Positions 1-5,301 of a DNA stretch of 7,854 nucleotides are shown here, in pieces (the stretch's first letter is position 1; every line of letters begins with the position of its first letter). This stretch comes from UBA1049 sp964525815. Lineage in GTDB: Bacteria; Bacillota; Clostridia; Oscillospirales; CAG-382. The position numbers were made by a program, and so were the translations under genes. The DNA is taken from positions 1-7,854 of the forward strand of contig CAZGJQ010000094.1 of the NCBI GenBank assembly GCA_964525815.1, given 5' to 3'. Under the pieces are notes generated by a model. The model made no database searches. It was not told the origin of the DNA and was given only the letters and a program-made list of their open reading frames with translations.

Positions 1-8
1 AAGGCAAA

Positions 9-43
9 TGACGGTCACGGACTGACCGTCAAGGGCTTTTTCC
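9..43 (+). other. Hairpin near left edge, possible terminator
   Basis: A perfect 9-bp stem (9-17 paired with 23-31, loop 18-22) is followed after four bases by a CTTTTT run (36-41) on the + strand. The U-run does not abut the stem, so as a rho-independent terminator it is imperfect. On the minus strand it lies downstream of the htrA-like stop codon, but only a short T-run (TTT) follows the stem there. It may be the first of two tandem terminators for a + strand gene that ends just outside or at the left edge (stop codons occur at 9-11 and 23-25 in two frames), or a 3' mRNA-stabilising structure for the protease gene. Confidence 0.4.
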
Positions 44-45
44 AT

Positions 46-80
46 AATCCGAAAACGCTTTTTGTTTTCGGATTTTTATT
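46..80 (+). terminator. Rho-independent terminator, + strand, possibly bidirectional
   Basis: An 11-bp stem (46-56 paired with 64-74) with a 7-base loop is followed on the + strand by TTTTTATT (73-80). The U-tract faces right, so it would stop transcription arriving from a gene left of the window. The U-tract overlaps the stop codon of the minus-strand protease gene (76-78). Read in the minus direction the stem follows the stop immediately, but the sequence after it is not T-rich, so termination of the protease mRNA here is less certain. Confidence 0.6.
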
Positions 81-1428
81 CCGCAGTATCCAACCTAAAG
101 CTGAGCTCGTGGTACTCGCCACCGTCACCGTTGCGGTTTATTCTGAACACCTTAACGGAAACGCTTTGACCTGCACGGTAATTTGCAAGCTCGGATGTTA
201 ATGTCTCCTTAGTGGTTATTTCCACACCGTTGAACTCTGTTATAATATCATATATTTCAAGCCCTGCTCTGTAAATGGCGGAGTTTCTGGCAACCTCGGT
301 GACAAATGCACCGGACGGCAGCTCAAAGCTGAAATTCATTTTATAATAATTTACTGCATCCTCAATGCTCATCACCGTTATATTAAGGCGGGGTGAGGCG
401 GTTACAAAATCGTTATCGGGTCGCTCGTTCACCTCACCAAACTCAATAAGGGTATTGATTATTGTTACCGCATTGTTTATCGGTATCGCAAAGCCGAGTC
501 CCTCGTATTCGTTCATCAGCTTAAGGGTATTAATACCTACGATTTGTCCCGCCATATTTATAAGCGGACCACCGCTGTTACCGGGATTTATGGAGGTATC
601 GGTCTGAATAAGCGTCATTGTCTTAACCACAGTGCCGAAATCGTTTGTTATCTCGATATTTCTTGCAATACCGCTGATTATACCCATATTCATGGTTCCG
701 GCAAGCTCAATGCTGTAAGGAGTTCCAATGGCAGCCACCTGCTCACCGATTTTTATATTATCGGAGTTGCCGATTTCAAGCGGAACAAAGCCCTCGCCCT
801 CTATCTTCAGCACCGCAATGTCGCTAATGGAATCGCTTCCGATTATTTCTGCGTTATATTCATCTCCTTCATAAAAAACAACCCTTACATTAGTAGCATC
901 CTTGATTACATGATGATTTGTTATAATGTAACCGTCCTCGGTAACCACAAACCCGCTACCCATGGAAGAGCCGGTGAGCACGGTCAGGCAGCTCTCCTTT
1001 GCTCTATCATAAACATCGGTAAGGTCGGATTTATACTCGGCGTTGCCCTCCCCGACCTTGACCACCTCGGGTACGCTAAGCGTTCCGCTCTCCTCGTTAC
1101 TAATATCGGATGATATGTCGCTTTCGGTTGAAATCGGGTTGGGCAAATAACCCATAACTACAGACCAAGCAATCAGAGAAAAGGTTAGTAAAAGACAAAT
1201 GGTAACAGTAGCGGCAAACACCTTAAGCCTTTTATTCTTTTTTTGCGTTATCTGATTTGTTCCGTCCCAATTATACATATAAGAGGATGGCTCAGTATTG
1301 CTTAGAGAACCTTGCTGCATATGATTTGATGCGTTTTGAGCATCAATCTCCTTTTTGTTTTCCTCCGTCTCGGGGGTTATGTCCGCACCGCCTTGATTTG
1401 GGTTATTGTCAAGGTTGTTGTCTGTCAT
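76..1428 (-). CDS. HtrA/DegP-like membrane-anchored serine protease with PDZ domain
   Basis: Envelope quality-control protease of the S1C (trypsin-like HtrA) family, 450 residues. It has a cytosolic Asn/Glu/Gln-rich N-terminus (1-66), one membrane helix (about 68-93) that serves as an uncleaved anchor, a Ser-rich linker (about 100-118), a chymotrypsin-fold protease domain (about 131-330) and one PDZ domain (about 345-449). The catalytic triad is intact: His173 in TNHHV, Asp203 in SDIAVLK and Ser285 in NPGNSGGPL. The domain order is that of Gram-positive HtrA proteins, whose protease acts outside the membrane on misfolded exported proteins. The start is supported by AAAGGATG (1437-1444) about eight bases upstream. 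The gene lies 102 bp after the histidine kinase on the same strand with no clear promoter or terminator between, so co-transcription is likely. The substrate and exact paralogue (HtrA, HtrB or YycK type) cannot be told from sequence. Confidence 0.95.
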   Translation of the reverse strand: MTDNNLDNNPNQGGADITPETEENKKEIDAQNASNHMQQGSLSNTEPSSYMYNWDGTNQITQKKNKRLKVFAATVTICLLLTFSLIAWSVVMGYLPNPISTESDISSDISNEESGTLSVPEVVKVGEGNAEYKSDLTDVYDRAKESCLTVLTGSSMGSGFVVTEDGYIITNHHVIKDATNVRVVFYEGDEYNAEIIGSDSISDIAVLKIEGEGFVPLEIGNSDNIKIGEQVAAIGTPYSIELAGTMNMGIISGIARNIEITNDFGTVVKTMTLIQTDTSINPGNSGGPLINMAGQIVGINTLKLMNEYEGLGFAIPINNAVTIINTLIEFGEVNERPDNDFVTASPRLNITVMSIEDAVNYYKMNFSFELPSGAFVTEVARNSAIYRAGLEIYDIITEFNGVEITTKETLTSELANYRAGQSVSVKVFRINRNGDGGEYHELSFRLDTAE

Positions 1429-1530
1429 ATTTGCTTCATCCTTTCTTCCGTCTTATACCAACTCTATTGTGCAGCTATTTTAATACCAAAACCTTAAAAA
1501 ACGCTGAAAAAAGTGCGGTTATTTATTTTT

Positions 1531-2991
1531 TTATAAAAAAGGCTTATCGGAGAGAGGTAAGGTAAAGCTGAATTCGGTTATCTTACCCGGCTCGGAAGCC
1601 ACCTTTATATCCTCGCCGTGGCTGAGCAGAGTGGTCTTAACAATATACAAGCCCAGCCCTGTTCCGGTCTTATCCAACCCTCTCGAGCGGTCGCTCTTAT
1701 AAAAACGCTCAAACAAATAAGGTGTCTCCTCGGGCGGTATGCCCTGTCCCGTATTTTTTATTGAGAACAGAGCTTTTTTTATGCGTCGGTCAATGCTTAT
1801 CACAGAAAGCGTCAGGCATACCTTGCCACCCTCGGGAGTAAATTTCACCGCATTGTCGATAAGGTTATAAATAACCTGATGCATAGCGTCCATATCCGCG
1901 TTTACATAAATATCACGTGCATTAACAAACTCTATTTCCAGTTTTTTGTCGTCTATTTTATTCTCAAAGGAAATAAGAACCTGCCTTGTCTTCTCGCTGA
2001 GGTTAAAATCGCTGGGCTTGAGCTTGGTATCCCCCGCCTCTGTACGGCTGAGCTGCAGAAGCGAGCTTACCAGCCTGGAGAGCCTGCGCACCTCCGAGGA
2101 TATAATGCCAAGATAATAGGAGTGCTTATCCTCCGGTATTGTCCCGTCGATAATTCCGTCCACAAAGCCGGAAATGGTAGTCATGGGTGTCCGAAGGTCA
2201 TGGGATACATTCGCAAGGAAGGAGGAACGCATATCCTCAAGTCTGGCGAGTGAATCCGCCATATTGTTAAAGGACTCCGCAAGGTCAGCTACTTCATCCC
2301 GTCCGCTGACCTTTACCCGCTCACCGAATTTACCCTGTGCAAAGTTTTTTGCCGCCGTACTGATTTGTCTGAGCGGCTGAACTATACGCTCCGATATGAA
2401 ATACACGGATATGAGCGCCGCTAAAAAAATCCAAAGCGAAACCAAAACAAGGGTCTTTGTCATCTGTGAGGTCAGCACAGGATCGCCTATATCGGGAGAG
2501 CTTACCATAACTATGGCGTAAGGACCGTCATCCGCCTGAAGTATGTAAAAATAGTTTAGCATTAAAGTGTCAAAAAAACCGTCCACCCTGCTTATAGAGT
2601 AAACATCTCTGTTATTAAGTATATTCTGCATTACCGCTTCGGAAAGTACCCCTGTTTTTTTGGCGGAGGTCTCGGAGGAAGCAAGTAGCTTTCCGTCCGT
2701 ATCAATAATGTATATGTTTGTCTGTGCAAGCGTTGCGACCGTCATGAGGTTGTTCCGAATATCATCCGAATGATTTTTTGCCACTGAATGAATATCCTTA
2801 TTATCGGAGGTTTTTATATACGCATTTAAGCTGCTGGCGGTTATCTCCGCACTCTTATCCATCATAAGCTGCTTGGATTCTATAGAATAATTGGTAATCA
2901 TGGAGGATATGACAAGGATAAGTATCAAAAAGCTGAAGAGTATTATAACCGTAAAGGTAGTGAGATACTTTGTAAAAACGCTCTTAAACAT
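1531..2991 (-). CDS. Sensor histidine kinase (HAMP, HisKA, HATPase)
   Basis: Membrane sensor kinase of a two-component system, 486 residues. It has TM1 (about 12-34), an extracytoplasmic sensor region of roughly 145 residues (35-178), TM2 (about 179-199), a HAMP linker (about 200-252), a HisKA dimerisation domain with the phospho-acceptor His264 in SHDLRTP, and a HATPase_c domain: N box NLIDN (376-380), G1 region NTGQGIP (413-419), F box ERFYKSD (428-434) and G2 GTGLGLYIV (443-451). In G1 the usual Asp is Asn413, a variant seen in some Gram-positive kinases, so activity is still expected. The sensor region contains TNIYIIDTDGKLLASS (91-106), which resembles a PAS/Cache-like core, but no ligand can be assigned. 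The start is supported by the strong Shine-Dalgarno GGGGAGGAGA (2999-3008). The partner is the upstream response regulator. A terminator and a dedicated promoter separate the two genes, which is unusual for such pairs. The protease downstream suggests an envelope-stress role by analogy with CssS/CiaH (inference). Confidence 0.95.
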   Translation of the reverse strand: MFKSVFTKYLTTFTVIILFSFLILILVISSMITNYSIESKQLMMDKSAEITASSLNAYIKTSDNKDIHSVAKNHSDDIRNNLMTVATLAQTNIYIIDTDGKLLASSETSAKKTGVLSEAVMQNILNNRDVYSISRVDGFFDTLMLNYFYILQADDGPYAIVMVSSPDIGDPVLTSQMTKTLVLVSLWIFLAALISVYFISERIVQPLRQISTAAKNFAQGKFGERVKVSGRDEVADLAESFNNMADSLARLEDMRSSFLANVSHDLRTPMTTISGFVDGIIDGTIPEDKHSYYLGIISSEVRRLSRLVSSLLQLSRTEAGDTKLKPSDFNLSEKTRQVLISFENKIDDKKLEIEFVNARDIYVNADMDAMHQVIYNLIDNAVKFTPEGGKVCLTLSVISIDRRIKKALFSIKNTGQGIPPEETPYLFERFYKSDRSRGLDKTGTGLGLYIVKTTLLSHGEDIKVASEPGKITEFSFTLPLSDKPFL

Positions 2992-3032
2992 TTCTTCTTC
3001 TCCTCCCCGTATTATAGAATATTATTCTTTAC

Positions 3033-3076
3033 CATTATAAACCGTTTTACCCAAAAAATCAAATTATATTTGTCAA
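3033..3076 (-). repeat. Copy 1 of a promoter-region repeat, with a 14-nt insertion
   Basis: Read on the minus strand, block one (3064-3076) TTGACAAATATAA and block two (3033-3049) TAAAACGGTTTATAATG match the response regulator promoter (3941-3970) at 12 of 13 and 15 of 17 positions. The difference is a 14-nt insertion (3050-3063) between the blocks. The insertion moves the ancestral-looking TTGACA out of register with TATAAT and supplies a substitute -35 (TTGATT). The match was aligned by eye. Confidence 0.6.
3034..3062 (-). promoter_or_regulatory. Sigma-A-type promoter of the histidine kinase gene
   Basis: On the minus strand a -35 TTGATT (3057-3062) and a perfect -10 TATAAT (3034-3039) are separated by exactly 17 bp. 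Transcription would begin near 3027, giving a leader of about 36 nt before the kinase start at 2991. It lies directly behind the terminator of the response regulator gene, so the kinase and probably the protease have their own promoter. Expression was not tested; the call rests on consensus match and position. Confidence 0.7.
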
Positions 3077-3121
3077 AAAAGTAAAACAGAGCATTTGCGT
3101 GCTATTGGCGCAAATGCTCTG
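3075..3121 (-). terminator. Strong rho-independent terminator of the response regulator gene
   Basis: A perfect 13-bp stem (3087-3099 paired with 3109-3121) with a 9-base loop is followed on the minus strand by TTTTACTTTTTT (3075-3086). It lies about 60 bp after the response regulator stop codon. It should end most regulator transcripts before the histidine kinase gene. The last T residues run straight into the TTGACA of the following promoter repeat. Confidence 0.9.
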
Positions 3122-3182
3122 CTGATATAAGGAATACCTATGAAAAAGCTTTGATATAATCGGATTAAAGAAGCAGGGAACT

Positions 3183-3869
3183 TTACTCGCTGAGAACCTC
3201 AAACTTATAGCCTACTCCCCAAACAGTCTTGAGTACCCATTTGTCCGAGGCGCCCTCCAGCTTTTCACGCAGACGCTTGATATGCACGTCAACCGTTCTG
3301 GAGTCACCGAGATAGTCAAATCCCCAGACCTTGTCCAAAAGCTGATCACGGGTGAACACACGATTATAATTGGAAGCGAGGAAATAGATAAGCTCCAGCT
3401 CCTTGGGAGGAAGGTCTACCGGCTTTCCGCATATCTTTAGCTCATACTTCTGAAGCGATATTTCGATATTCTCAAACTTAATAAGCTCGCCGTCGGCGGT
3501 GTCATGCTTTGCATAACGGCGAAGAACCGCTTTAATCCGAGCAAACACTTCCTTCATATCGAGCGGCTTCACGATGAAATCGTCCGCTCCAAGCTCAAGA
3601 CCCAGCACCTTGTCGATGGTCTCTCCCTTTGCCGTAATCATAATAATCGGCTTTGAGGAGTGCTCCCTAATCTCACGGCATACCTGCCAGCCGTCCTTCT
3701 TGGGCATCATAATGTCAAGCAGAACCAAATCCGGCTCATACATTCTGAAGGCGGTAACGCCCTCCTGTCCGTCGCTCGCTGTTTTTACCTCATAGCCCTC
3801 TTTCTCAAGATACATGCGAAGCAGCTCGCATATATTAAGGTCGTCGTCTACAACAAGAATTTTCGTCAT
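3183..3869 (-). CDS. OmpR/PhoB-family DNA-binding response regulator
   Basis: Cytosolic transcription factor of a two-component system, 228 residues, the normal length for the family. The receiver domain (about 1-118) shows the acidic pocket Asp8-Asp9-Asp10, the phospho-acceptor Asp52 in LLDIMMP, Thr79 in MITA and Lys101 in VKPLD. The C-terminal winged-helix domain (about 126-225) has the family hallmarks PPKELELIYFLA, the recognition-helix region DSRTVDVHIKRLREKL (189-204) and the final WGVGYKF wing. All key residues are present. The start follows GGAGGT (3880-3885) at a 10-nt spacing. It is the evident partner of the sensor kinase encoded next on the same strand, although a terminator lies between. 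By gene context (kinase and HtrA protease downstream) it is a candidate CssR- or CiaR-like regulator of envelope stress genes, but the sequence alone also fits PhoP/ResD-type regulators, so no symbol is given. Confidence 0.96.
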   Translation of the reverse strand: MTKILVVDDDLNICELLRMYLEKEGYEVKTASDGQEGVTAFRMYEPDLVLLDIMMPKKDGWQVCREIREHSSKPIIMITAKGETIDKVLGLELGADDFIVKPLDMKEVFARIKAVLRRYAKHDTADGELIKFENIEISLQKYELKICGKPVDLPPKELELIYFLASNYNRVFTRDQLLDKVWGFDYLGDSRTVDVHIKRLREKLEGASDKWVLKTVWGVGYKFEVLSE

Positions 3870-3906
3870 GATAATTAATACCTCCGTTATTTACTATTGT
3901 TTACAT

Positions 3907-3918
3907 TTAAAATTTTAA
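3907..3918. promoter_or_regulatory. AT-rich palindrome in the regulator leader, possible operator
   Basis: TTAAAATTTTAA is a perfect 12-bp palindrome located between the predicted transcription start (near 3935) and the start codon of the response regulator. It could be a protein-binding site, for example for autoregulation, but in such AT-rich DNA a palindrome of this composition may be chance. Confidence 0.2.
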
Positions 3919-3940
3919 CTAAAATTATAGCTTCTATGCA

Positions 3941-3970
3941 CATTATAAACCATTTTGTTATGTTTGTCAA
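3941..3970 (-). promoter_or_regulatory. Full-consensus sigma-A promoter of the response regulator gene
   Basis: On the minus strand a perfect -35 TTGACA (3965-3970) and a perfect -10 TATAAT (3942-3947) are separated by 17 bp, the optimal arrangement. Transcription would start near 3935, leaving a leader of about 65 nt before the start codon at 3869. A promoter this close to consensus predicts a high basal level for the regulator unless repressed. The same 30 bases recur, interrupted by 14 nt, in front of the kinase gene (3033-3076). Confidence 0.85.
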
Positions 3971-4051
3971 TAGTTTTGTGGAATTTTTTTATAAAAAATC
4001 ATAACTAAAGTACATATAATGTAAATTTATATTATGTCATTAAATTATATA

Positions 4052-4080
4052 TTGCTTAGACGGTAAAAAAAGTATATAAT
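4052..4080 (+). promoter_or_regulatory. Sigma-A-type promoter of ychF
   Basis: On the + strand TTGCTT (4052-4057) and a perfect TATAAT (4075-4080) are separated by 17 bp. Transcription would start near 4087, giving a leader of about 50 nt before the ychF start at 4137. It is divergent from the response regulator promoter, with about 80 bp between the two -35 elements. No further promoter was evident before the downstream GHL10 gene, so this one may serve both. Confidence 0.65.
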
Positions 4081-4115
4081 AGCAGGGTATGATGCTTGTT
4101 ATATAAGAAAAACAG

Positions 4116-4130
4116 AAAGCGGGGCGCTTT
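4116..4130 (+). promoter_or_regulatory. Small hairpin in place of a normal ribosome binding site of ychF
   Basis: AAAGCG (4116-4121) and CGCTTT (4125-4130) can pair around a GGG loop, ending six bases before the ychF ATG. No good AGGAGG-like sequence is present. The only G-rich stretch is the GGGG within this hairpin. It either weakens ribosome access or is a chance palindrome; the other complete genes on the minus strand have strong Shine-Dalgarno sequences. Confidence 0.35.
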
Positions 4131-4136
4131 ATATAT

Positions 4137-5231
4137 ATGAAATTAGGTATAGTCGGGTTACCCAATGTAGGCAAGAGCACTCTTTTTAATGCTTTGACAG
4201 AAGCGGGAGCGCAAAGCGCAAATTATGCCTTCTGTACAATTGAGCCTAATGTGGGGGTTGTTCCCGTTCCGGACGAAAGGCTGGACACTCTTGCCCGAAT
4301 TTACAACCCGAAAAAGGTCATCCCTGCGATTATTGAGTTTGTTGATATAGCGGGGCTGGTTAGAGGAGCGGCTCAGGGAGAAGGGCTGGGCAACAAGTTT
4401 TTGTCCCATATACGGGAGGTGGATGCTATAATTCATGTAGTCCGCTGCTTCGGCGGCAGCGAGATTATCCATGTGGAGGACGGCACCGACCCCAAGCGGG
4501 ATGTCGATACCATCAACACCGAGCTTATTCTGTCGGATATTGAGCTGGTCGAACGGCGTATCGAGCGATTGAAAAAGCAGCTAAAGGGCGACTCCGGAGC
4601 AGCAAGTGAATTGATGCTACTGGAGAGGGTATCCAAAATGCTCGGAGAAGGGATACCCGCCCGTATGATAAAGCTTGACCGAAACGAGGCGGAGCTGATG
4701 TCCTCTGTGCCGCTGCTATCCGGGAAGCCGGTTATATATTGTGCAAATGTCTCTGAGGAGGATCTTTCAAGACCGGATACGGATAATAACTTTTTTAACG
4801 AACTGACCGAGGCGGTCAAGGGAGAAAGGGCGGAAATAATCAGCGTTTGTGCGGAGCTGGAGGCACAGATAGCCGAGCTTGAGGAAGAGGAGCAGACCCT
4901 GTTTTTGCGGGATATGGGCATAAGCGAATCCGGACTGGACAAGCTTATCCGCTCCTCCTACAAGCTGCTCGGACTTATTAGCTACTTAACCGCAGGCGAA
5001 CCGGAGGTGCGTGCCTGGACCATAAAAAAAGGAACCAAGGCACCGCAGGCAGCCGGAAGGATACACAGCGATTTCGAACGGGGTTTTATAAGAGCCGAGG
5101 TCGTTTCGTATGATGATTTAATTAGCAAGGGGTCTTTTGCCGCCGCCAGGGATGCCGGATTGGTACGCAGCGAGGGAAAGGACTATATAATGAAGGACGG
5201 CGATATTGTGCTGTTCAGATTTAATGTATAA
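4137..5231 (+). CDS. ychF: Ribosome-associated ATPase YchF (Obg family, OLA1-type)
   Basis: P-loop ATPase of the TRAFAC/Obg class that binds ribosomes and has been linked to translation and stress responses; it is near universal in bacteria and acts in the cytosol. Length is 364 residues, matching the family. It has the P-loop GLPNVGKST (7-15), switch I region around Thr34, G3 with switch II DIAGLVRGAAQGEGLGN (70-86), a coiled-coil helical insert (about 130-175), and a G4 position NVSE (204-207) in place of the GTPase NKxD, which is the feature that makes this family prefer ATP over GTP. The C-terminal TGS domain (about 279-362) carries the typical segment RAWTIKKGTKAPQAAGRIH. The start is fixed by the family N-terminus MKLGIVGLPN, although its ribosome binding site is weak. 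The GHL10 gene follows after about 70 bp on the same strand, with no clear terminator between. Confidence 0.98.
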   Translation: MKLGIVGLPNVGKSTLFNALTEAGAQSANYAFCTIEPNVGVVPVPDERLDTLARIYNPKKVIPAIIEFVDIAGLVRGAAQGEGLGNKFLSHIREVDAIIHVVRCFGGSEIIHVEDGTDPKRDVDTINTELILSDIELVERRIERLKKQLKGDSGAASELMLLERVSKMLGEGIPARMIKLDRNEAELMSSVPLLSGKPVIYCANVSEEDLSRPDTDNNFFNELTEAVKGERAEIISVCAELEAQIAELEEEEQTLFLRDMGISESGLDKLIRSSYKLLGLISYLTAGEPEVRAWTIKKGTKAPQAAGRIHSDFERGFIRAEVVSYDDLISKGSFAAARDAGLVRSEGKDYIMKDGDIVLFRFNV

Positions 5232-5247
5232 AAACCAATAAAGCGAA

Positions 5248-5269
5248 GGAGAAACAGTTCGGAGAAACA
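5248..5269 (+). repeat. Two 9-nt direct repeats with Shine-Dalgarno-like cores
   Basis: GGAGAAACA occurs at 5248-5256 and again at 5261-5269, a spacing of 13 nt. The first copy lies within AAGGAG, a near-ideal Shine-Dalgarno sequence with no start codon at the proper distance. The flanks can also form weak alternative stems (5244-5249 with 5270-5275, or 5257-5261 with 5274-5278). The site lies in the 5' leader of the GHL10 gene and might influence its translation. Confidence 0.4.
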
Positions 5270-5301
5270 CCTTCGAACCCGTGAAAGGAATGGAAAAAAA
5301 C

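Noticed and set aside
1..201. Open + strand frame running in from the left edge as the end of an upstream gene
   Set aside because: Most of it overlaps the protease gene antisense and it crosses the terminator hairpin; other frames stop at 9-11 and 23-25, so the true end of any incoming gene cannot be chosen.
544..1113. Open + strand frame of 189 codons antisense to the protease gene
   Set aside because: It lies wholly within the protease gene on the opposite strand, shows no recognisable motif, and the protease frame has an intact catalytic triad and domains.
1429..1530. Separate promoter for the protease gene
   Set aside because: TATAAG- and TAAAAT-like -10 candidates are present on the minus strand, but none has an acceptable -35 at 16-18 bp; read-through from the kinase gene is simpler.
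3122..3182. Small gene or + strand promoter (TATAAT at 3154-3159) after the regulator
   Set aside because: No matching -35 element, and the only start with a ribosome site (ATG at 3139) reaches a stop after four codons.
4089..4106. Five-codon leader peptide before ychF
   Set aside because: It would begin only a few bases from the predicted transcription start, with no properly placed ribosome binding site.
3870..4136. Riboswitch, tRNA or other structured RNA in the divergent spacer
   Set aside because: The stretch is very AT-rich with promoters for both directions and no stable multi-stem fold or conserved RNA motif that I can recognise.
4433..4942. Open minus-strand frame of 169 codons within ychF
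   Set aside because: Its very Ser-rich composition is the mirror of Glu/Leu-rich codons in ychF; it is a shadow frame.
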